A DNA stretch of 43,604 nt. It comes from Bacillota bacterium. GTDB lineage: Bacteria > Bacillota > Sulfobacillia > JAUYEG01. Positions 37,325 to 43,604 of this stretch are shown here, one piece after another. Both the position numbers and the translations under genes were made by a program. The stretch lies in NCBI GenBank assembly GCA_030691505.1, contig JAUYEG010000137.1:1-43604 (forward strand). Direction: 5' to 3'. The stretch's first letter is position 1. Each line of letters begins with the position of its first letter. Below the pieces are notes generated by a model. The model saw nothing but the letters and a program-made list of their open reading frames with translations. It was not told the origin of the DNA and made no database searches.

Positions 37325-37559
37325 CTATGCGTGTGCCGGCCGCCACCCGCTGGCCGCCCACCCAATACTCTGAGAAGAAGAAACAATAGCCGAGCCAACT
37401 CACGTTGACCGGGCTAATGGACCGATTGACTGGTCCAGTTTGGCTAGCCCATGGTTTTCGCCGCCCAACAGGCTCTTTTCCTGCCCGCGCACAGATGTCG
37501 CAACTTTCTTTGGTTTCCTGCGGCGGAGACAACCGTTTGCGCCGCCATTGTTGCCGGAG
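37325..37559 (-). promoter_or_regulatory. Structured leader region of the ATPase operon
   Basis: The 235-base gap separates the murA stop from the ATPase operon. It contains a strong composite hairpin (on the plus strand GGGCTA 37411-37416 with TAGCCC 37445-37450, and inside it TGGACC 37418-37423 with GGTCCA 37432-37437). A competing pair, AGCCAA (37393-37398) with TTGGCT (37440-37445), shares bases with it, so two exclusive folds are possible. Further hairpins (GCGGCG/CGCCGC, CAGG/CCTG) lie nearer to murA. No good -35/-10 was found. It may be a cis-acting RNA, or partly a terminator of murA. Confidence 0.45.
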
Positions 37560-38828
37560 TCAGTCGCGGCGAACCCAGGCTCCGAGGCTGCGAAACTTCT
37601 CGACCGCCCGGTCGTAGCCGCGGTCAAGATGCTCGACTCCGGCCACCTCGGTCTGCCCTTCGGCGGCCAGGCCGGCGACAACGAGGGCCGCTGCCGCGCG
37701 CAGATCCGTGGCATGGACTGGGGCGCCCGAGAGGCGGGGAACGCCCTCGATCATCGCGCTGCGGCCGTCGACGCGTATCCTCGACCCCATCCGGTTGAGC
37801 TCGAGCACGTGCTTAAACCGGCCTTCCCAGATCGTCTCGGTTACCACGCTCGTGCCCTCGGCAACGGCCAGAAGGGCCGTCATGGGCTGCTGGGCGTCGG
37901 TAGGAAAACCCGGGTACGGCAGGGTCGTGATTTGCACGGCGCGCGGACGGGCTCCGTTGGTGTAAATCCGGATCGCGTCACCGTTCGTCTGGACCGCCGC
38001 GCCAATCTCCTCAAGCTTGGCGGCGACCGGGGCCAGGTGCCGGGGGATCACGTTTTCGACGGTCACGTCGCCGTGTGTGGCGCAGGCCGCGATCATGAAG
38101 GTCGCCGCCTCGATTTCGTCCGGGATGATCGCATGGGTCGCACCGTGGAGATCCGATTGCTGTACGCCGCGCACGCGGATTACATCGGTGCCCGCGCCCT
38201 GGACGCGGGCGCCGCAGGCGTTGAGGTAGTTGGCCAGGTCGACAACGTGAGGCTCCTTGGCCGCGTTCTCAATGGTCGTTGTGCCTTCGGCGCACACCGC
38301 ACAGAGCATGATGTTAATGGTGGCCCCAACGCTGACCACGTCAAGGTAGATGGTTGCTCCGGTCAAGCGGGAGGCCTGGGCGCGGACCATTCCGTGCTCA
38401 AGCCGGATCTCCGCTCCGAGCGCTTCCAGGCCCTTGAGGTGCTGGTCGATTGGGCGCAAACCGATGTCACATCCGCCGGGGAGGGGCACCTCTGCCTCGC
38501 CGAAACGCCCGAGCAGGGCGCCGAGGAGGTAGTAGGACGCTCGAAGCTGCTTGGCCAGTTGGTAGGTGATGCCGTTGGGGCGGACACCGGCGGTGCAGAT
38601 CTCGAGCTCGCCCCCCGCAGAGTTGCGCCGGCGGCGGATGGTTGCGCCGATGCCCTGCAGCATCTGGGCAAATACCTCAACGTCGCCGATCTCGGGGATG
38701 TTTTCGAGCAGGCTCGTGCCGCCGGTGACAATGGTTGCGGGCACAACGGCAACGGCCGAGTTCTTGCGCCCGCTGACCTGCACAGCGCCCTGCAGGCGGC
38801 ATCCGCCCTGGATCATAAGTCGCGACAA
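37560..38828 (-). CDS. murA: UDP-N-acetylglucosamine 1-carboxyvinyltransferase
   Basis: The enzyme has 422 residues from the TTG at 38828, 5 bases behind GGGGGAG; the frame is open far upstream, but the conserved protein begins here (MSRLMIQGG). It transfers enolpyruvate to UDP-GlcNAc, the first committed step of peptidoglycan synthesis. The family features are IQGGxRLxGxVxVSGRKNSAV (5-26, Lys22-Asn23) and the loop PGGCDIGLRPID (117-128), whose Cys120 is the fosfomycin-reactive residue. EPHVVDLANYLNACGA is also present. A duplicated inside-out barrel of normal length (about 420) is expected. It is likely read from its own promoter; the neighbours are other envelope genes. Confidence 0.96.
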   Translation of the reverse strand: MSRLMIQGGCRLQGAVQVSGRKNSAVAVVPATIVTGGTSLLENIPEIGDVEVFAQMLQGIGATIRRRRNSAGGELEICTAGVRPNGITYQLAKQLRASYYLLGALLGRFGEAEVPLPGGCDIGLRPIDQHLKGLEALGAEIRLEHGMVRAQASRLTGATIYLDVVSVGATINIMLCAVCAEGTTTIENAAKEPHVVDLANYLNACGARVQGAGTDVIRVRGVQQSDLHGATHAIIPDEIEAATFMIAACATHGDVTVENVIPRHLAPVAAKLEEIGAAVQTNGDAIRIYTNGARPRAVQITTLPYPGFPTDAQQPMTALLAVAEGTSVVTETIWEGRFKHVLELNRMGSRIRVDGRSAMIEGVPRLSGAPVHATDLRAAAALVVAGLAAEGQTEVAGVEHLDRGYDRAVEKFRSLGAWVRRD

Positions 38829-38959
38829 TGCGGCTCCCCCAATGGACGACGGGCGCATCTCCGTATCCCGCTGCCGAACGATGTCGTATCGGGTCGGAAC
38901 CCCTAATTCGTTGGTCCGCGCCGCAATCCTGCCCTCTGTGGGTTCCGGTTGCCCTGCCG

Positions 38960-40066
38960 TCAACGGGGCGCCTCCCTTTGCACTAGCCACGCCAGCCATT
39001 GCGCCTCGATCTCTCCCAGAGGCCTGCCCACAGCAACGACAAAGGCATCGTGCTTGGTGCGTCCACCGGCCCGTCCGCCCGAGCGCATCGCGTCTACCAA
39101 CCGCTGCTCCCAACCTCGGTGATACATTTCGTCAACAAAGGCCACGAAACTGCGGGCCAGTGCGTATGCGCGCCGCTCATCGTCGGGCCCGGCGGAGCCC
39201 ACGTCAAACCACGACGTAAGGGTTTCTATTCCGGCGGCTCCGGCCGCGACCGCCCGGGCGCGCACCAGGTCCGACGGGGCCTCGCTGCCGAACAGCCGTT
39301 CCTCGGTTCTCTGGGCAAGGCCCTCACTTAGCCAGCGGGGCAGCCGCCCCAACGACAAACGGTCAAGATACCAGTGCGTCAGTTCATGCCCCACGGTCGC
39401 AAGCAGACTCTGTGCGCCTGTGCCCTTGGGGCCCGTCTCGTCGCAAATAAGCCACGCGGCGGGAGCCACTATCTGGACGGATCCCGGCCAGTACGCCGCC
39501 ACCGCCGCACGCCCGGCCGGCCACCCCCACGCAGCCGCCATGGCTTCATGGGTCGGGTAGATGACCAGCGTGGGCCGGCTGCCCGTTTGGTCGCTCCCCG
39601 CACCGGCGCCCGGCGTGCGGGTCTCCGGTGTGCCGGCATCAACGCCGGTGGCCGCTGCCAAAGACAGGTAGGCTGTCCGCGCCGCGGCGGCCACCCATCC
39701 CGCTTGCGTCTCAAACCCGAGACCGCTCACAGGGCGGCCCCAGGCGTCGTGCGGCAGCACCCGGCTGTCCGGAAGCAGCACCGTGAACCCCTCGGCCACC
39801 ATCGCCGGGCGCGGGCCAAGCCTCAGCATATACCATGCGGATTGGATGGTTACAAGAGAACGGTGGACAAGCTCTGCCGCGGAGGTGGCCCGCAGGACAC
39901 CGGGTCCCAGCAAGGCGCTCGTAGCGAGCACCAGAACCATCGCGACCGTTGTCAATGCAAGTACGAGCCGGCGCGCCCGGCGACCGGGACCGGAGCCGCC
40001 GCGCGTAACTTGGCGGACGTCATGCAGTGCTCGGTGCAGTGAAACCGCGGGCCATGGCGCTGACAT
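38960..40066 (-). CDS. Membrane-anchored zinc metallopeptidase, MA type (HExxH...E)
   Basis: The 368-residue protein has a basic cytosolic start (22-33), one membrane helix (34-55), then an extracellular part. The zinc site HELTH (227-231) lies in a helix, followed 17 residues later by SEG (Glu248), the third ligand of gluzincins. The 'VGHELTHWYLDRL...LPRWLSEGLAQ' pattern is that of the peptidase MA-like family found in Firmicutes. Residues 145-165 form a low-complexity linker. Its substrate is not known. The ATG at 40066 lacks a strong ribosome binding site, so the start is provisional. It lies between murA and the M23 peptidase, which suggests a role at the envelope. Confidence 0.78.
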   Translation of the reverse strand: MSAPWPAVSLHRALHDVRQVTRGGSGPGRRARRLVLALTTVAMVLVLATSALLGPGVLRATSAAELVHRSLVTIQSAWYMLRLGPRPAMVAEGFTVLLPDSRVLPHDAWGRPVSGLGFETQAGWVAAAARTAYLSLAAATGVDAGTPETRTPGAGAGSDQTGSRPTLVIYPTHEAMAAAWGWPAGRAAVAAYWPGSVQIVAPAAWLICDETGPKGTGAQSLLATVGHELTHWYLDRLSLGRLPRWLSEGLAQRTEERLFGSEAPSDLVRARAVAAGAAGIETLTSWFDVGSAGPDDERRAYALARSFVAFVDEMYHRGWEQRLVDAMRSGGRAGGRTKHDAFVVAVGRPLGEIEAQWLAWLVQREAPR

Positions 40067-40169
40067 ATCGGCCGCTGCTTTGGCCGGTAGAGGTCGTTTA
40101 TCCTGCTAGCCTAGTTTTCGCTTTGTAACAGGTGTGCCTGCGGCACCGGGATCCTCGCCTCCGCGCCGC

Positions 40170-40203
40170 GCCACGGACCGCGCTCTTGAGCCACGGACCG
40201 CGC
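40170..40203. repeat. Tandem 14-bp direct repeat
   Basis: GCCACGGACCGCGC occurs at 40170-40183 and again at 40190-40203, a period of 20 bases (two helical turns). It lies between the M23 stop and the MA-peptidase start. It could be a regulator binding pair or a simple duplication. Confidence 0.55.
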
Positions 40204-40205
40204 GG

Positions 40206-41645
40206 CTAAGACGAGTAGAATTGAACGGGGTTGACGACCTTGCCGTTAAGGCGCACCTCAAAGTGCAGATGCGGTCCGGTGCTGCGGCCGGTGCTCCCGA
40301 CGTTGCCGATGACCTGGCCCTTCTCGACCACGTCGCCGACCTTAACCAGCCGCTTGCTCAGGTGGCCGTAGAGGGTGACGAGCGAGCCCCCGCCGTGGTC
40401 GATCATGATGGTCTGGCCGTAGCCGCCCATCGACGACTGCGAGAGGGTCACCGTGCCCGTATCGGCGGCGATGACGGGCGTTCCAATTGGGGCCGCGATG
40501 TCGATGCCCGTATGCATTGCACCCCTGCGCATGCCGAAGCCGGACGTGATCCGGCCGACAACAGGCCAGGCGAGCCGGCCCGTGCCGCGGTTCGGGATTT
40601 GCATCGTGCCCTGGACCACGACCTGCGTGACCGGCGAGCTTAGCGGGACCTCGGAAATGACCTTGCGCGCCACTTCCTGGCCGTTGTGCCTCTCGATTTC
40701 GACGGTGAGCTGCTTCTCACCGCGCTTGCCGGCCTGGGTGACAATGCGCTCCCACGGCCACCGCTCAGGGTCTGAGCGGACCTGAGTCTGGAATGCTATT
40801 GCCTGGGTGTACACGTACCGCTCCGCGCTCACGAGGCTCAGATAGGGATTGGGGACGACCATGCTCAGAGAATCGCCGACCCTGATGAGGTCGCCTTTGA
40901 CCGAGGGGTTGGCCAGCCGAAGGTCGGCGACGGTCATGCTCGCTTTAGACGCGATCCCCCACAGAGTCTCGTTCTTTACCACGGTGTGGACGACTACCTT
41001 GTCAGTGCCTCGTTCAAGCAGTGCTGCGGCATCCTCGGACGTCTTGAGCAGCGCGAGCGAAACGTCGCCCGGAACGAATTCGACCGTCTCGAGGAAACGA
41101 CAACTCAGAATCTCGACCCCCGACTTGCGGGTCAAACCGGCCTTGTACCCCTCCAGCACCATCTCGACGGCCGACCGGGCTTCGTCTTCGGTCCGGCACG
41201 CGGCGACGTCCTGACCGTCTACTCTGATGACGCAGCCGGAGGTGACCAGAGGGAGCTTGCTCAGGAGTTCCCGGTTGGCCACTCCTTCAGCCGGCTGAGG
41301 CTCGGCGCCCGTCGGGACACGTCCGAATTCCATTTCGCCGCTGACCCATACGCGCTGCCCGTACTCGATCTCAAGTTGGGCCAGCAGGGCGTCGATCTGC
41401 GACAGAAACTCCGCCCTGTCGTCAACCACGGCAACGACTTCGCCGGCTACAATGACCGCGCGGGCACCGGCAGGGCGCATCGAGTTGAAGGAAAGTCCGA
41501 AAACGAGGAGTGCTACGACGGAGAGGAACAACAGGCGGCGGCGAGCTGCCGGACGCCTGCGTAAACGATCCAGAACAGCGGCAAAGCCGGGATGCGCCCT
41601 GCCGCTTCCCTTTGCACCTGTACTCGTCTTAGCCATGGGTGCCAA
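40206..41645 (-). CDS. Cell-wall endopeptidase with LysM, G5 and M23 domains
   Basis: The protein has 479 residues from the TTG at 41645, 8 bases after GGAGGGGAG; an ATG three codons later is less well spaced. A basic tail and membrane helix (38-54) come first. In order follow a spacer (60-215), a LysM domain (218-264, HTVVKNETLWGIASKASM), a G5 domain (about 270-347) and an M23 peptidase domain with HTGID (378-382) and HLHFE (459-463), which supply zinc ligands His378, Asp382 and His461. It is a typical exported peptidoglycan DD-endopeptidase or amidase-like hydrolase of spore-forming Firmicutes. It is the first gene of the envelope block; about 250 bases upstream contain no gene. Confidence 0.94.
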   Translation of the reverse strand: MAPMAKTSTGAKGSGRAHPGFAAVLDRLRRRPAARRRLLFLSVVALLVFGLSFNSMRPAGARAVIVAGEVVAVVDDRAEFLSQIDALLAQLEIEYGQRVWVSGEMEFGRVPTGAEPQPAEGVANRELLSKLPLVTSGCVIRVDGQDVAACRTEDEARSAVEMVLEGYKAGLTRKSGVEILSCRFLETVEFVPGDVSLALLKTSEDAAALLERGTDKVVVHTVVKNETLWGIASKASMTVADLRLANPSVKGDLIRVGDSLSMVVPNPYLSLVSAERYVYTQAIAFQTQVRSDPERWPWERIVTQAGKRGEKQLTVEIERHNGQEVARKVISEVPLSSPVTQVVVQGTMQIPNRGTGRLAWPVVGRITSGFGMRRGAMHTGIDIAAPIGTPVIAADTGTVTLSQSSMGGYGQTIMIDHGGGSLVTLYGHLSKRLVKVGDVVEKGQVIGNVGSTGRSTGPHLHFEVRLNGKVVNPVQFYSS

Positions 41646-41898
41646 GATTCAGGCTCCCCTCCCGATAAGCGCGAGCCCTTGAATGGGCTTCTATCGCAAC
41701 TGGTTAAGCCCCGAACCATTCGGTGCTATGGCTGGCCGTTCCTTCGTGACCAGCATGATTGCGCCGAGGAAAAATGTGCCACATCTAAGCCCTTGCACCT
41801 GAGGCTCGGCTGAAAGGCGAGGCCAGGTGTTGCCTTACAAGGAACAATATGCCCAGTTGCCGCTCCTCCAGCCACCGCTCGTCCCGGGCAGCGCTTCT
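41646..41898. other. Intergenic region with short hairpins
   Basis: About 250 bases between the M23 gene start and the stop of the arsM-arsN fusion. It contains a small hairpin AGCCC/GGGCT (41674-41689) near the M23 gene. No promoter or known riboswitch was recognised. It should hold the M23 promoter and the end of the ars transcript. Confidence 0.5.
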
Positions 41899-43212
41899 CT
41901 AGACAAGCTTAAGCCGCATTGCCGTCGCTGTTGCCGGACAGGCCCCCTGGAGCTCGGCGGAAGCGCTAAGCGCCGGCGGGAGGCTTTGCCTTTCGACGGC
42001 CTCAAAGCCTAGCTCCGCGAAATACGGGCCAGCCGTGGTTGTGAGCAGGAAAAGCTCGTCCGTCCCTCTGTCGCGGGTCCGGGCGATTGCCGCCTTAACG
42101 ACGGCCCGCCCCAGCCCGTGCGACCTGAGCGCGCGCGCAACCGCCACCGAACGCAGCAGCGCCTCCCCCCCGTGCCATTCCAGCCCGGCGACGGCGGCGG
42201 GACCGCCGCCGACATCGCAGACCATCAATTCAGTGTAGTCGATTCCGGCCAGCGGGAGCCCTGAGCAGCTCAGCAGTTCCCTGATCGCGGGCATGTCGGG
42301 ACCGGTGGCCTCCCGAATCACGGGTGATAGGGAAGCACGGGGCTTGCGGGCCCGGATGTAGGCGCTGGCAAGTTGGGCGGGCCCCCACGTCACCCGACCC
42401 GAAACCTGAATATCGATGTCCGTGAAACCGGCGCCGGCCAGCTTGCTACGGTAATCGTCCACCATCAGCGCTCCGGCCACACACTGGCACCAGAGGTCCG
42501 GATCGGAGGTGACCGCTGTCGGCGGCCGCGAGGTGAATACTGTATCGGACACGGCGAGAATCCCGCCGGGATGGAGAACGCGAAAGCACTCCCGGAGGAC
42601 GGCGTCCTTGTCGGGGGCGAGATTGATCACGCAGTTGGAGATGATCACGTCGGCGATCCCGTCGCCGAGCGGCAGTTGCTCAATCCGCCCCTCCAGGAAG
42701 GCCACGTTTTCCAGGCTGGCCCGGTGCTGGTTGGCGCGGGCGAGCTCCAGCATCTCCGGCGTCATATCCACGCCGTAGACGAAGCCCGTGGGGCCGACCC
42801 TCCGTGCGGCCAGGATCACGTCGAGCCCTCCGCCGGAACCGAGATCAACGACAACCTGCCCGGGCAAAAGCCGCGCCAGAGCCACCGGATTGCCGCATCC
42901 CAGACTTGCCTGGACGGCCGTCTCGGGGGCGCCTTCGGCTTCGCCGGGCGAGTAGTACTGGTCGCCGGGCGTCGCCTCGGAGCCCGAGCAACACGACGCA
43001 CGGGCGGCGAGCTCCGCCTCCGCGGGGTCGGAGCCGGGGCTGCAACAGCAGGCCGACGGGCCCGTCGGGGCACAACAGGGGGGCTCCGTGCTTTTGCCGC
43101 GCCCTTGAGTTTGCTGCGGCGCCGCAGTACCGCAGCACGCGCCGCCGCCGGCCAGAAGGGACCGGGCGGTTCGAGCGTAACGCTGCTTGACTTGCTCGCG
43201 GATGTCTGTCAT
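41899..43212 (-). CDS. arsM: Fused arsenite methyltransferase (ArsM) - ArsN2-type acetyltransferase
   Basis: The 437-residue protein has two parts. Residues 1-290 are ArsM: an S-adenosylmethionine fold with [11 protein letters not shown] (121-131), [10 protein letters not shown], and the three arsenic-binding cysteines (Cys106 in GCGNP, Cys194 in ISNCVINL, Cys244 in CQCVAGAL). Its N-terminal 75 residues carry nine cysteines in CC/CCC clusters (26-27, 46-47, 55-57, 74-75). Residues 296-437 form a GNAT domain with [20 protein letters not shown] (353-372) and a late [10 protein letters not shown], most like the ArsN2 arsenic-linked acetyltransferases. Methylation of arsenite and acetylation of an arsenical would thus be joined. 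The gene overlaps the MarR gene by four bases (ATGA), so regulator and enzyme are co-translated. Confidence 0.9.
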   Translation of the reverse strand: MTDIREQVKQRYARTARSLLAGGGACCGTAAPQQTQGRGKSTEPPCCAPTGPSACCCSPGSDPAEAELAARASCCSGSEATPGDQYYSPGEAEGAPETAVQASLGCGNPVALARLLPGQVVVDLGSGGGLDVILAARRVGPTGFVYGVDMTPEMLELARANQHRASLENVAFLEGRIEQLPLGDGIADVIISNCVINLAPDKDAVLRECFRVLHPGGILAVSDTVFTSRPPTAVTSDPDLWCQCVAGALMVDDYRSKLAGAGFTDIDIQVSGRVTWGPAQLASAYIRARKPRASLSPVIREATGPDMPAIRELLSCSGLPLAGIDYTELMVCDVGGGPAAVAGLEWHGGEALLRSVAVARALRSHGLGRAVVKAAIARTRDRGTDELFLLTTTAGPYFAELGFEAVERQSLPPALSASAELQGACPATATAMRLKLV

Positions 43213-43604
43213 GTGGTCTCAATCTCCTTAAGTGGTTGCGGGTCGGTGCATGTCTCGGGACAGCACCCCTCGATGGCCCTGTTTAGCTGCTCGATGCCCT
43301 CAGTGACCGAGACCCTGCTGCCTGCAGGTATGTTCTCGAGAATGCGGGCCGCGAGGTCAATGCCCGACGTTTCGACCCGGTCGTACGCCTGCTGTCCCTG
43401 CGGCGTCAGAGAGATAAGGATGTACCGCCGGTCGGTGGGGTGGCGAACGCGCCGGAGATACCCGTCCCTGACAAGGCCGTCCACCCCGCGGCTGACGGAA
43501 CTGAGATCAAGACCCAGTCCGGCGGCCAGTGAGCTGAGCGTCAGCTGGCCCGCTTTTCCAGCCTCCATGATTATGTGGCACCCGGCCATGCTCACTCCGC
43601 AGCA
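43209..43604 (-). CDS. MarR-family regulator next to arsM, N-terminus cut by window edge
   Basis: A reading frame open to the right edge (at least 131 codons) encodes a winged-helix MarR protein. A 'LSSLAAGLGLDLSSVSRGVDGLVRDGYLRRVRHPTDRRYILISLT' region is the HTH and wing; the DRR motif of the wing is intact. A Cys-Cys and a GCH segment at the visible start, and CCPETC near the C-terminus, resemble MarR-type regulators found beside arsM, suggesting metalloid sensing. The true start lies outside the window (the last bases already code in frame). It probably represses or activates the downstream arsM fusion. Confidence 0.8.
   Translation of the reverse strand, partial: CCGVSMAGCHIIMEAGKAGQLTLSSLAAGLGLDLSSVSRGVDGLVRDGYLRRVRHPTDRRYILISLTPQGQQAYDRVETSGIDLAARILENIPAGSRVSVTEGIEQLNRAIEGCCPETCTDPQPLKEIETT

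Overview
The window is about 43.6 kb of high-GC bacterial chromosome, densely packed with genes that often overlap by 1-4 bases and frequently start at GTG or TTG behind strong AGGAGG-type ribosome binding sites. The gene set suggests an anaerobic, probably spore-former-related or deep-branching high-GC Bacillota (Firmicutes). Evidence: a T-box leader in front of an aminoacyl-tRNA synthetase, a lysine-fermentation aminomutase cluster, an archaeal-type A/V-ATPase, an archaeal-type AspRS, an S-layer-homology protein, and hspR-dnaK-clpB chaperones. The species cannot be named from the sequence alone. No rRNA, tRNA, IS element, prophage or CRISPR array was seen.

Left part (1-11.7 kb, all minus strand): the 5' end of an SLH-domain surface protein, an unexplained AT-richer gap (359-840), then a long run of genes whose transcription starts near 11.75 kb. 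The run reads kdd, kamA, a KamB-like P-loop protein, kamD, kamE (lysine to beta-lysine to 3,5-diaminohexanoate to 3-keto-5-aminohexanoate), then a UPF0173-type metallo-beta-lactamase-fold hydrolase, a membrane protein, a 5S-type carboxyltransferase subunit, a PhzF-like protein and pyroglutamyl peptidase. The later lysine-fermentation genes kce and kal, and kamC, are not in this window.

Middle (11.9-25 kb): a divergent heat-shock operon on the plus strand, hspR-dnaK-grpE-cbpA/dnaJ-like-clpB, closed by a hairpin terminator. It is followed by a membrane glycosyltransferase with a large internal insertion. A minus-strand aspS follows, carrying the signature of a non-discriminating AspRS and preceded by a promoter, a complete T-box riboswitch (specifier GAC with AAC directly beside it) and an intrinsic terminator. 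A class A penicillin-binding protein diverges from it.

Right part (25-41.6 kb, all minus strand): a nine-gene A/V-type ATPase operon in the order H-I-K-E-C-F-A-B-D, whose K subunit has the Na+-binding ligand set, preceded by a structured 235-base leader. It is followed on the same strand by an HtrA-type protease, an EamA transporter and a membrane diguanylate cyclase. Upstream of the ATPase lie murA, a membrane-anchored HExxH peptidase of the MA type and a LysM-G5-M23 cell-wall endopeptidase, which together form an envelope block.

Right edge (41.9-43.6 kb): a MarR-type regulator, cut by the window end, overlaps a fused ArsM arsenite methyltransferase-ArsN2-type acetyltransferase. This is a compact arsenic-detoxification unit.

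The strongest candidates for new biology are the aspS T-box with adjacent Asn and Asp codons, the structured leader of the predicted Na+ ATPase operon, the glycosyltransferase insertion and the ArsM-ArsN2 fusion.
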